Shown: piece after piece, positions 51,420 to 62,083 of the stretch
Numbering within the stretch: position 1 is the first letter of the stretch
Layout of the letters: each line of letters starts with the position of its first letter
Assembly (NCBI GenBank): GCA_963205495.1
Contig: CAUJIN010000003.1
Span: 1-64,000 of the forward strand
Length of the DNA: 64,000 nucleotides
Source of the DNA: Pseudomonadota bacterium
Lineage (GTDB): Bacteria > Pseudomonadota > Gammaproteobacteria > Xanthomonadales > Xanthomonadaceae
Direction of reading: 5' to 3'
Notes under the pieces: model-generated
The model's database searches: none
Told to the model about the DNA's origin: nothing
What the model saw: only the letters and a program-made list of their open reading frames with translations
Position numbers and translations under genes: made by a program

Positions 51420-51932
51420 TCAGCCCGGCTGGTAGAGCGGATAGAGGCTGGTTTCCTCGCTGTTGAGTCGCTGTTCCAGACGCTTGCCCACGGCGGCGTG
51501 CTCGGCGAGGAATCGCTCGCGCAGTTCCGGAATGCCGAGGTCCGCGTTCGACCAGGAGTTGGTGAAATCCACCACCTGGCGCGCGATCCCGTTCATTTCC
51601 CTGCGGAACTCGTGCATCGTGGCAGCATTGTCGGAGTCGCTGGACAGGGCCTTTTCCAGATAGGTGTAGAAGCGCACGTTCTCGGTCAACACATGGCTTT
51701 GCAGCGAGGTCTTGAAACTGGTCAGCAGCCTGTGGACTTCCGCGCTGTTGCCGGTGCGCGCTTCATCGGCCATCTGCTGGTACAACGCGCCGAGCTGGGC
51801 GTGATGGTTCAGCAGGGTGTCGAGCAGTCTGGCGTCGTAGCCGACGCCGCCGGGCGCGGGGGGTGCCGATGGTGTCGCGATCTGCGCAACCTTGCGGCTG
51901 CCTTTTCCGAACAGGGAACTGAAAAAACCCAT
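51420..51932 (-). CDS. hemerythrin-like domain protein
   Basis: Spaced His/Glu pattern LLNHHAQLGALYQ...LQSHVLTENVRFYTYLEKAL...FLAEHAAVGKRL. Confidence 0.6.
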   Translation of the reverse strand: MGFFSSLFGKGSRKVAQIATPSAPPAPGGVGYDARLLDTLLNHHAQLGALYQQMADEARTGNSAEVHRLLTSFKTSLQSHVLTENVRFYTYLEKALSSDSDNAATMHEFRREMNGIARQVVDFTNSWSNADLGIPELRERFLAEHAAVGKRLEQRLNSEETSLYPLYQPG

Positions 51933-52265
51933 GGGCGAATCTCCTGCGGGGGTTGGCGGGCGGAGCGTACGTCTCCATCGGGTTCTGCGAATCCCGGCGA
52001 ACGTGGTGCAGGGCAGGATCGTGGTGACGCCGCGGGTGGTCCGCGGTGAACCCATGCGCCCGCACAAGGTGCGGTCTGATGACGCTCGCACGGGCGAACG
52101 GATCGCACGATAGCAAATAATCCTGCCTCTGATGCCGTGTTCGGCATGTCCTCCTCGGAGGAGGTGTGATGTCGCTCCCGGTGCCAGCGCAGCCGATCGA
52201 AGTCACGCATCGAATGGCCACCGCAGCCTCGGGGCAGGATGAGGGGAATGGTATGATCCGGAGCC

Positions 52266-52754
52266 ATGCCTTCCTTTCCGCGCCAGCGCTGCAACCACCC
52301 CGACGACCACGTGCACGATCGCGAAGCGTTCGTGCGCGAGGTGACGGAAGTGTGCGCGGAGCGCGGCCTGCGCCTGACGCCGCTGCGCGAGCGGGTGCTG
52401 CGCCTGGTGGCAAAGGCGACGCTGCCGGTCAAGGCGTACGATCTCATGGATCTCCTGCGCGACGGGAAAGGCCCTGCGGCACCGCCCACGGTATATCGCG
52501 CGCTGGATTTCCTGCTGGAAAACGGCTTCATCCACAAGCTGGAATCGATCAACGCCTACGTCGGCTGTCACCAGCCGCGTCTGCCGCACTCGGTTCCCTT
52601 CCTGATCTGCGGAGAATGCGGTCAGGCGGTGGAAATGGAGGATGAGCGCGCCACGCGCCTGCTCACCGAACAGGCGCAGGCGCTCGGCTTCCGGCCGCTG
52701 GCGCAGACGCTGGAAGTGCACGGGCGCTGCGCGCGCTGCGCGGAACCGGAGTGA
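52266..52754 (+). CDS. zur: Fur family regulator, Zur-like
   Basis: CAERGLRLTPLRERVLRLVAKATLPVKAYDLMDLL...APPTVYRALDFLLENGFIHKLESINAYVGC; CGEC and CARC motifs. Confidence 0.85.
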   Translation: MPSFPRQRCNHPDDHVHDREAFVREVTEVCAERGLRLTPLRERVLRLVAKATLPVKAYDLMDLLRDGKGPAAPPTVYRALDFLLENGFIHKLESINAYVGCHQPRLPHSVPFLICGECGQAVEMEDERATRLLTEQAQALGFRPLAQTLEVHGRCARCAEPE

Positions 52755-52756
52755 GC

Positions 52757-54001
52757 ATGGCGCGAGTCGTTGGAAGCCCGCTGCGCGGGCGGTGTTGCAC
52801 GGTCCTGTGCCTGCTTCTGTCGGTCTGCATCCCGGTGGTATGTGCACAGGTGCCTGCGTCGCAGGATGCCCCTTTCGTGGGACCACCGACGCTGATTCCT
52901 GCCGGCGATCCGTCCTCTTCGGAGTTCGTCGGCCCGGTGCTGGTGGGTCCGTTCGAGATTCTCGGCACCCAGGTGCTTCCGGGCAAGCGCGCGCGCCTGG
53001 AGTGGAATGCCGGCATGAGCTTCTCGGGCAGCGAAGTGCTCAGCCCTGTGGTGGTGGTCCACGGCGTGCGTCCAGGGCCGGTGCTGTGCCTGACCGCCGG
53101 CACCCATGGCGACGAACTCAACAGTGTCGAAATCGTGCGCCGCATCGCCCATCGGCTGGAACCGGCGGACCTGGGCGGCACCCTGATCGCGGTGCCGGTG
53201 GTCAACCTGTTCGGTTTCTCGCGCAACTCGCGCTACCTGCCGGATCGGCGCGATCTCAACCGCTACTTCCCCGGGACCCGCCACGGCAGCATCGCCTCGC
53301 GCATCGCCTACAGTTTCTTCAGCGAAGTGGTGCAGCGCTGCGACGCGGTGGTGGACCTGCACACCGGCTCCTTCGACCGGCGCAACCTGCCGCAGGTGCG
53401 CGCCGACCTGAGTCGGCCCGAGGTGCGCGAGTTCACCCGCGGTTTCGGCGCAACCACGGTGCTGCACAGCACCGGCTCGCGCGGCATGTTGCGCAACGCC
53501 GCGATCCAGGCGGGCATTCCGGCGGTCACCTTCGAAGTCGGCGGCCCGGCCGAGCTGGAGCCTGAGGAAATCGCGCACGGCGAGCAGGCTATCGACACCC
53601 TGCTGCACAAGCTCGGCATGACGCGCATCCTGCCGACCTGGGACGAACCGCAGCCGATCTTCTACGAATCGTCCTGGGTGCGGTCGGAGGCCGGCGGGCT
53701 GCTGCTCGGGCAAGTTGCGCTCGGCGACCGGGTCGAGGCGGGGCAGGTGCTGGGCGTGGTGATCGACCCGATCCACGACATCGTGCGGGAACTGGTTTCC
53801 CCGGTGCGCGGCCGGGTGCTCGGCATGGCACGCAACCGCGTGGTGCTGCCCGGTTTTGCCGCCTTCCACCTGGGCGAAGAGGCCAGTGAGCAGGAAGTGG
53901 TGAACAGTGCGCAGCGCGGCAGCCCCGGCGTCAACGATGAAGACGGGGCGCGCGAGCCGTCGGATCCCGACGCGCTGCCGCTCGACGACGAGCAGGATTG
54001 A
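52757..54001 (+). CDS. succinylglutamate desuccinylase/aspartoacylase family protein with signal-like N-terminus
   Basis: LCLTAGTHGDELNSVEIVRRIA; DRRDLNRYFPG; VVDLHTGSFDRRNLPQVRADL. Confidence 0.88.
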   Translation: MARVVGSPLRGRCCTVLCLLLSVCIPVVCAQVPASQDAPFVGPPTLIPAGDPSSSEFVGPVLVGPFEILGTQVLPGKRARLEWNAGMSFSGSEVLSPVVVVHGVRPGPVLCLTAGTHGDELNSVEIVRRIAHRLEPADLGGTLIAVPVVNLFGFSRNSRYLPDRRDLNRYFPGTRHGSIASRIAYSFFSEVVQRCDAVVDLHTGSFDRRNLPQVRADLSRPEVREFTRGFGATTVLHSTGSRGMLRNAAIQAGIPAVTFEVGGPAELEPEEIAHGEQAIDTLLHKLGMTRILPTWDEPQPIFYESSWVRSEAGGLLLGQVALGDRVEAGQVLGVVIDPIHDIVRELVSPVRGRVLGMARNRVVLPGFAAFHLGEEASEQEVVNSAQRGSPGVNDEDGAREPSDPDALPLDDEQD

Positions 54002-54077
54002 CGGCTGGCGGCTGAAGCATCGGCATCGGCTTGCAGGATCGGGCGAGGCGCTGGGTGCCGGAGCGCGCAGATCGGAA

Positions 54078-56294
<2,217 letters not shown>

Positions 56295-56320
56295 GGGAGC
56301 TCCAAGCGGGGTGGCGGAAC

Positions 56321-56343
56321 GAAATGTTATCAAGTAACAATTT
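56321..56343. promoter_or_regulatory. Zur-box-like dyad between divergent TonB receptor and MerC-like genes
   Basis: GAAATGTTAT-caa-GTAACAATTT; left arm equals the gammaproteobacterial Zur half-site GAAATGTTAT. Confidence 0.6.
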
Positions 56344-56392
56344 GGAAGTCATGTTATAGTATTTCGCAACGCCGACATGTGTTCCGGAAGTC

Positions 56393-56815
56393 ATGGAAGT
56401 TTCCCGCTCCAGCGATCAGATCGATCAGTTCCAGCGCACCGGCGATCGCGTCGGCATGTGGGCATCGTTTTTATGTGCGGTGCACTGCGCGCTGCTGCCG
56501 CTGGCGATGGCGGTGCTGCCCACGCTCGGGCTGAGCGTGGTGGGGCGAGTGGACATCGACCAGGCGTTCGTGGTGTTCGCCACAGTGCTGGCCATCGCCT
56601 CGCTCGCCGTGGGCTACCGCCGCCATCGTGCCTTCCTTGCGTGGCTGCTGCTGGCACCGGGCTTGGTGCTGGTCTGGGCCAACGCCTTTTCCCCGCTGCA
56701 CGACCATTCGCTCTGGCACGCGGTGATGATGGCGGCCGGAGGGCTGCTGATCGCGGTCGCGCACCTGGTCAATTACCGCCTGTCCCACCTTACCGCGCCT
56801 GACCGGAAGGCGTGA
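56393..56815 (+). CDS. MerC-like domain membrane protein
   Basis: GMWASFLCAVHCALLPLAMAVLPTLGLS...; multiple TM helices and CxxHC motif. Confidence 0.78.
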   Translation: MEVSRSSDQIDQFQRTGDRVGMWASFLCAVHCALLPLAMAVLPTLGLSVVGRVDIDQAFVVFATVLAIASLAVGYRRHRAFLAWLLLAPGLVLVWANAFSPLHDHSLWHAVMMAAGGLLIAVAHLVNYRLSHLTAPDRKA

Positions 56816-56934
56816 GTTTCGCGCGCCGGTGATTCCGTTTGCGGGGCGAGCTTGCGCAGTGGCGAAGCGATGGTAGGCTAACCGGCCGCGCGCGAAGCGC
56901 GAACCGTTCATTCTTCGAGAAAGGAGCAATACCG

Positions 56935-57093
56935 ATGGGCAAGGGCGATCGCAAGACCACCAAGGGCAAGCGTTATTCCTGCAGCTACGGAAATACGCGT
57001 CCGCACCGCGCGGGCAGCGCCGTGGCAGCACCGGTTGCCGTGGCGACCAAGGCGCCGGCGGCACGCAAGACGGCGGCAAAGAAGAAAGCCTGA
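56935..57093 (+). CDS. 30S ribosomal protein bTHX with Ala/Lys-rich C-terminal extension
   Basis: MGKGDRKTTKGKRYSCSYGNTRPHRAG...: bTHX-like core. Confidence 0.8.
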   Translation: MGKGDRKTTKGKRYSCSYGNTRPHRAGSAVAAPVAVATKAPAARKTAAKKKA

Positions 57094-57112
57094 GTCCTGC
57101 CGGGCGGAAACG

Positions 57113-57150
57113 AAAAAAGGGGAGCGGCAGGCCGCTCCCCTTTTTCTTTT
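57113..57150. terminator. Bidirectional Rho-independent terminator between bTHX and metK
   Basis: AAAAAAGGGGAGCGGCaggCCGCTCCCCTTTTTCTTTT. Confidence 0.85.
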
Positions 57151-57173
57151 CCGGTCGCCATGCGGGCGATGGC

Positions 57174-58409
57174 TTATTTCTTGAGGCCCGCCGCTTCGCG
57201 CAGGGCCTGGGCGCGGTCGGTGCGCTCCCACGAGAAGGCGGTCGCCGTCTTCGCCTTGCCTTCGGCAACGGCGTAGGAAACTTCCTTCGGCTTGCGGCCG
57301 AAGTGGCCGTAGGCGGCGGTGGCCTGATAGATCGGATGGATCAGGTCCAGCATCTGGATGATGCCCCACGGGCGCAGGTCGAAGTGGGCGCGGATCAGTT
57401 TCTCGATCTTGGCGTCCTCGATCTTTCCGGTGCCGAAGGTGGTGACGGAGATCGAGGTCGGTTCGGCCACGCCGATGGCGTAGCTGACCTGGATTTCGCA
57501 ACGATCGGCCAGGCCGGCGGCCACGATGTTCTTGGCGACGTAGCGCGCGGCATAGGCGGCCGAACGGTCCACCTTCGACGGATCCTTGCCGGAAAACGCG
57601 CCGCCGCCGTGGCGCGCCATGCCGCCGTAGGTGTCGACGATGATCTTGCGCCCGGTCAGGCCGCAGTCGCCCATCGGCCCGCCGATGGCGAAGATGCCGG
57701 TCGGGTTGATGTGGACCTTGCTCTTGGGCAGCTTTTCCAGCCATTCCTTGGGCAGCACGGGCTTGAGGATGTGCTCGTACACGCCCTCGACGATTTCCTT
57801 GTGCTTGACCGACGGGTCGTGCTGGGTGGACAGCACCACCGCGTCCAGGCCGACGATGCGGTCGCCTTCATAGCGCAGCGTGACCTGACTCTTGGCGTCC
57901 GGGCGCAGCCAGGGCAGGGGCGAGTTCTTCTTCTTGCGCACCTTGGCCTGCTGCTCCACCAGCCGGTGGCTGTAGTAGATCGGTGCGGGCATGAACTCGG
58001 GCGCCTCGCTGCAGGCATATCCGAACATCAGGCCCTGATCGCCCGCACCCTGCTCTTCGGGCTTCTTCTTGCTCTTGCCTGCGCCATCCACGCCGGCGGC
58101 GATGTGGGTGGACTGCTTGCCGATCAGGTTCATCACCGCGCAGGTGTGACCGTCGAAGCCGACGTCCGAACTGGTGTAGCCGATGTCGGAAATCACCTTG
58201 CGGGCGATCTCTTCGATGTCGACCCAGGCCGAGGTGGTGATTTCGCCGGCGACGATGGCCACGCCGGTCTTCACCAGCGTCTCGCAGGCCACGCGCGCTG
58301 CCGGGTCCTGGGCGAGGATGGCGTCGAGCACGGCATCGGAGATCTGGTCGGCGATCTTGTCCGGATGACCTTCGGAGACCGATTCGGAGGTGAAGAGGTG
58401 GCTGCTCAT
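57174..58409 (-). CDS. metK: S-adenosylmethionine synthetase
   Basis: [50 protein letters not shown]. Confidence 0.98.
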   Translation of the reverse strand: MSSHLFTSESVSEGHPDKIADQISDAVLDAILAQDPAARVACETLVKTGVAIVAGEITTSAWVDIEEIARKVISDIGYTSSDVGFDGHTCAVMNLIGKQSTHIAAGVDGAGKSKKKPEEQGAGDQGLMFGYACSEAPEFMPAPIYYSHRLVEQQAKVRKKKNSPLPWLRPDAKSQVTLRYEGDRIVGLDAVVLSTQHDPSVKHKEIVEGVYEHILKPVLPKEWLEKLPKSKVHINPTGIFAIGGPMGDCGLTGRKIIVDTYGGMARHGGGAFSGKDPSKVDRSAAYAARYVAKNIVAAGLADRCEIQVSYAIGVAEPTSISVTTFGTGKIEDAKIEKLIRAHFDLRPWGIIQMLDLIHPIYQATAAYGHFGRKPKEVSYAVAEGKAKTATAFSWERTDRAQALREAAGLKK

Positions 58410-58486
58410 CTGGTTGTCTATCCCTTGATTCGGATGAAAGGATCAAAAGTGGGCGCGAATGATACCCCCTCGCTCCCCCGGCTGCA

Positions 58487-59158
58487 TCAACGCCCGTTGA
58501 ATGCCTGCGCCCGGCGTGCGGGGCTGCGCCCGGCCATCGCGGCGTAGCGCGCGTGGAGGCGCGCGACCGCGGCGTCGAGGTTCTCGATGGGCCCGTCGTT
58601 GGTGATCACGTCGTCGGCCACGGAAAGGCGCGCGAATCGGTCGGCCTGCGCCGCCAGCACGCGCTCGGCGGCAGCGCGGTCCATGCGGTCGCGCTGCATC
58701 GCCCGCGCGATCTGGATTTCGCGCGGCACGTCGATGACCAGGATGCGGTCGAGCCAGCGGTAGCGTTCGATGGATTCGGCCAGAAGCGGCACGGCCACCA
58801 GGCAGCAGGCCGGGCCGGGTGCCCGCGCCAGCGACCGGAGGCGCGCATGAACGCGCGGGTGCAGGATCGAGTTCAATCGATCGCGCGCCGCCGGGTCGGC
58901 GAAGACGGCGGCGCGCAGCGCGGCGCGATCGAGACGACCGTCGGCGGCGAGCAGGTGCGCGCCGAAGGCGGCAGCGATTTCCTCCAGTGCAGGCTGGCCC
59001 GGCTCGACCAGCTCGCGGGCGACGAGATCGGCATCGAACACCGGCATGCCGCGCGCGGCAAAGCGCGCCGTGACCGCGGATTTGCCCGAGCCGATGCCGC
59101 CGGTGACGCCGATTGCGAACGGTGGATGCACGCGAATTCCTCGAAAGGTGCAGGCCAC
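58487..59158 (-). CDS. coaE: dephospho-CoA kinase
   Basis: FAIGVTGGIGSGKSAVTARFAARGMPVFDADLVARELV (start codon uncertain; GTG at ~59131 possible). Confidence 0.93.
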   Translation of the reverse strand: MACTFRGIRVHPPFAIGVTGGIGSGKSAVTARFAARGMPVFDADLVARELVEPGQPALEEIAAAFGAHLLAADGRLDRAALRAAVFADPAARDRLNSILHPRVHARLRSLARAPGPACCLVAVPLLAESIERYRWLDRILVIDVPREIQIARAMQRDRMDRAAAERVLAAQADRFARLSVADDVITNDGPIENLDAAVARLHARYAAMAGRSPARRAQAFNGR

Positions 59159-59319
59159 AGCGTACCCGCTGCGGCGCGTCGGCGGGCGATGTTTCCGGGT
59201 CTTGCAGCGGCCTGCTCAACCGGCCGATCCGCGGGCCGCACCGCGCTGCGGACTTCATCGCGAGCCGGTAAGATTGCGGATTGACTTCACCCTTCAATAA
59301 CCGACAGGAGACAGGGATC

Positions 59320-60213
59320 GTGGCCATCCACCCGCAGCAGCGTGACAAGATCGCATCCGGCCAGGGCTTCATCGCCGCGCTCGACCAGAGCGGTGGCAGC
59401 ACGCCCAAGGCCCTTCGGCTCTACGGCATCGAGGAGTCGGCTTACTCCGGCGAGGCGGAAATGTTCGCCAAGGTGCACCAGATGCGCGAGCGCATCGTCA
59501 CCAGCCCGGCCTTCAGCGGCGACCGCATCCTCGGCGCGATCCTGTTCGAGCGCACCATGGACGACGATTTCGCCGGCAAGGGCGCGGTGCAGTTCCTGTG
59601 GGAAGACAAGGGCGTGGTGCCCTTCCTCAAGATCGACAAGGGTCTGATGGACGAGGCCGACGGCGTGCAGCTGATGAAGCCCAACCCCGGCCTCGACGCC
59701 CTCCTGGCGCGCGCCAAGGCCAAGGGCGTGTTCGGCACCAAGGAGCGCTCGGTCATCAAGGCCAACAACCCTGCCGGCATCGCCGCCGTGCTCGACCAGC
59801 AGTTCGAAGTGGCGCGCCAGGTGCTGGCGGCGGGGATGGTGCCCATCATCGAGCCGGAAGTGGACATCAAGGCGGCCGACAAGGCCGCGATCGAGGTCGA
59901 GCTGAAGAAGGGTCTGCTGGCGCGGCTGGACACCCTCGACCCGGCGACGCCGGTGATGCTCAAGCTGACCCTGCCCAGCGTCGACGGTTTCTTCTCGGAA
60001 CTGGTGGCACACCCCGGCGTGCTCAAGGTGGTGGCGCTTTCCGGCGGCTATTCGCGCGAGAAGTCGAACGAGCTGCTGGCGAAGAATCCGGGCGTCATCG
60101 CCAGTTTCAGCCGCGCCCTGACCGAGGGGCTGAGCGCGCAGCAGAGCGATGCCGAGTTCGACCGGACGCTGGATGCCTCGATCGAGTCGATCTACCGCGC
60201 CTCGATTTCCTGA
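59320..60213 (+). CDS. class I fructose-bisphosphate aldolase (GTG start)
   Basis: GQGFIAALDQSGGSTPKALRLYGI; FLKIDKGL; VVALSGGYSREKSNELL. Confidence 0.92.
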   Translation: MAIHPQQRDKIASGQGFIAALDQSGGSTPKALRLYGIEESAYSGEAEMFAKVHQMRERIVTSPAFSGDRILGAILFERTMDDDFAGKGAVQFLWEDKGVVPFLKIDKGLMDEADGVQLMKPNPGLDALLARAKAKGVFGTKERSVIKANNPAGIAAVLDQQFEVARQVLAAGMVPIIEPEVDIKAADKAAIEVELKKGLLARLDTLDPATPVMLKLTLPSVDGFFSELVAHPGVLKVVALSGGYSREKSNELLAKNPGVIASFSRALTEGLSAQQSDAEFDRTLDASIESIYRASIS

Positions 60214-60268
60214 CCCCTGGACATCCACCGGCGTCCGCCGCCTGGAGCGGCGGACGCACGAGTCTTGC

Positions 60269-61309
60269 ATGCGTATTGTCCACCTCATCCTCACGCGCCG
60301 CTTCGCCGGCAGCGAACGCTATGCCGTGGAACTGGCCAACGCCCAAGCGCAGGCCGGCCACGAGGTCGCGATGGTGCTGCGCCGGGTGGCGACCGAAGAC
60401 CGCCCGGATGCCATCGCCCATCGTCTGGATCCGGCGGTGCGCGTGGAGTCGGTCGGGCTGCTTTCCCCGATCTGGCAGGCGCGCCGCATCGTGCGGCGCC
60501 TGCATCCCGACGTGGCCCATGCGCATCTAGGGGATGCCTGCCTTGTGCTGCATGGCCTGTCGGGTGAATGTCTGCGCGTGGCCAGCCTGCATGTGGCTTA
60601 CAAGGCGCGCCAGCACGCCGGACTGGACGCACTGATCGCGATTGCGCCCTGGCAGCTTCCGGCAATTCCCGAGGCCATGCGTGCGCACAGCGTGCAGATC
60701 GACAACTGGACCTGCGTCGTGCCGGAGTCGCCCGATGCACGTGAGCGGATCCGTGCCGAGGCGCGCATTGCGCCCGACGCCTTCGTGTTCGGCACGCTCG
60801 GCCGGGTCGAACACAGCAAGGGGCTGGACCTGCTGATCGAAGCCTGGAAGCGCGCCGCGCTGCCGGCGGATGCGCGGCTGGTGATCGTGGGGCAGGGAGA
60901 AGCATCCGAGGCTCTGCGCAAGGCGGCACCGCGCGAGGTGGTGATGCCCGGCTTCGTCAGTGCGCCGCAAGACTGGCTGGCCGCGTTCGACGTGTTCATC
61001 AGCGCGGCGCGGCGCGAGCCTTTCGGGCTGGTGCTGCTGGAGGCCATGAACGCGCGCCTGCCTATCCTGTCCACGGCCAGCGAGGGTGCGCGACACCTGT
61101 CCGAGGTGATCGGTGCGCCGCTGCTGGCTCTTGAGGATCCCGATGCGCTGGCCTGTGCCCTGCGCGAGGCTCATGCCCTGCGCCCGGCGCGGCGCAGCTA
61201 TCCGATGGAGCGTTTTTCCATCGATGCGCGCGTGGCCGAAATCGAGCGTTTCTATCTCCGCGAGCTGGCGACGCCAGGCAAGAGTTTCGCTCGCGCGGAG
61301 GCGTCGTGA
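60269..61309 (+). CDS. glycosyltransferase family 4-type protein
   Basis: MRIVHLILTRRFAGSERYAVELANAQAQAGHEV; FGTLGRVEHSKGLDLLIEAW; EPFGLVLLEAMNARLPILST. Confidence 0.9.
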   Translation: MRIVHLILTRRFAGSERYAVELANAQAQAGHEVAMVLRRVATEDRPDAIAHRLDPAVRVESVGLLSPIWQARRIVRRLHPDVAHAHLGDACLVLHGLSGECLRVASLHVAYKARQHAGLDALIAIAPWQLPAIPEAMRAHSVQIDNWTCVVPESPDARERIRAEARIAPDAFVFGTLGRVEHSKGLDLLIEAWKRAALPADARLVIVGQGEASEALRKAAPREVVMPGFVSAPQDWLAAFDVFISAARREPFGLVLLEAMNARLPILSTASEGARHLSEVIGAPLLALEDPDALACALREAHALRPARRSYPMERFSIDARVAEIERFYLRELATPGKSFARAEAS

Positions 61310-62028
61310 GCGCGCCGGCCGGCTCTGCTGCGCGCGGTGCTTCGGACGCCTGTTTCGGTCCCGAGAGCCTGCGCTTCCTGCGCGAGCTGGCCGCCAACAA
61401 CCGCAAGGACTGGTTCCAGGCCCACCGCGCCGAGTATGAAACCCGTGTGCGCGAACCGTTCCTGGCGCTGATCGGCGAGCTGCAGCCGGTGCTGGCGAAG
61501 ATCAGCCCGCACTACCGCGCCGATCCGCGCAGGCAGGGTGGTTCGCTGTTCCGCATCCACCGCGATGCGCGCTACAGCCGCGACAAGTCGCCCTACAAGG
61601 TCTGGCAGGGCGCGCGCTTTTTCCACGCGCGCAGGCGCGAAGTTCCTTCACCTTCGTTCTACGTCCAGCTCCAGCCCGGCGCGAGCTTCGTCGGGGCCGG
61701 CCTCTGGCAGCCCGAGCCTGCGGTGCAGCGGCGCATCCGCCAGTTCCTCTTCGACAATCCGGCGAGCTGGCAGGCGGCGGTGCGCCGGCCGTGCGCGGGC
61801 GGCGGCTTCGTGCTGGAACGGGAGGGTTCGCTGCGGCGCGGTCCGCAGGGCTATCCGGCGGATTTTTCCTGCATCGAGGATCTGCGGCTGCGCAGCTGGA
61901 CGCTGTGGCGTCCGATCGAGGACGCGGCCATGACCGGCCCTGGCCTGCGCGAACAGCTGGAGGCGGACTTCATCACGCTCGCGCCCCTGGTCGATTATCT
62001 CTGCGCGGCGCTCGACCTGGAGTTCTGA
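61306..62028 (+). CDS. DUF2461 family protein
   Basis: FGPESLRFLRELAANNRKDWFQAHRAEYETRVREPFLALI; SLFRIHRDARYSRDKSPYK. Confidence 0.9.
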   Translation: MSAPAGSAARGASDACFGPESLRFLRELAANNRKDWFQAHRAEYETRVREPFLALIGELQPVLAKISPHYRADPRRQGGSLFRIHRDARYSRDKSPYKVWQGARFFHARRREVPSPSFYVQLQPGASFVGAGLWQPEPAVQRRIRQFLFDNPASWQAAVRRPCAGGGFVLEREGSLRRGPQGYPADFSCIEDLRLRSWTLWRPIEDAAMTGPGLREQLEADFITLAPLVDYLCAALDLEF

Positions 62029-62083
62029 GGCGGGAAACGGATCCGCGCGGCGTGGGCCGCGCGGATCCGGAATTCACCCAGAA

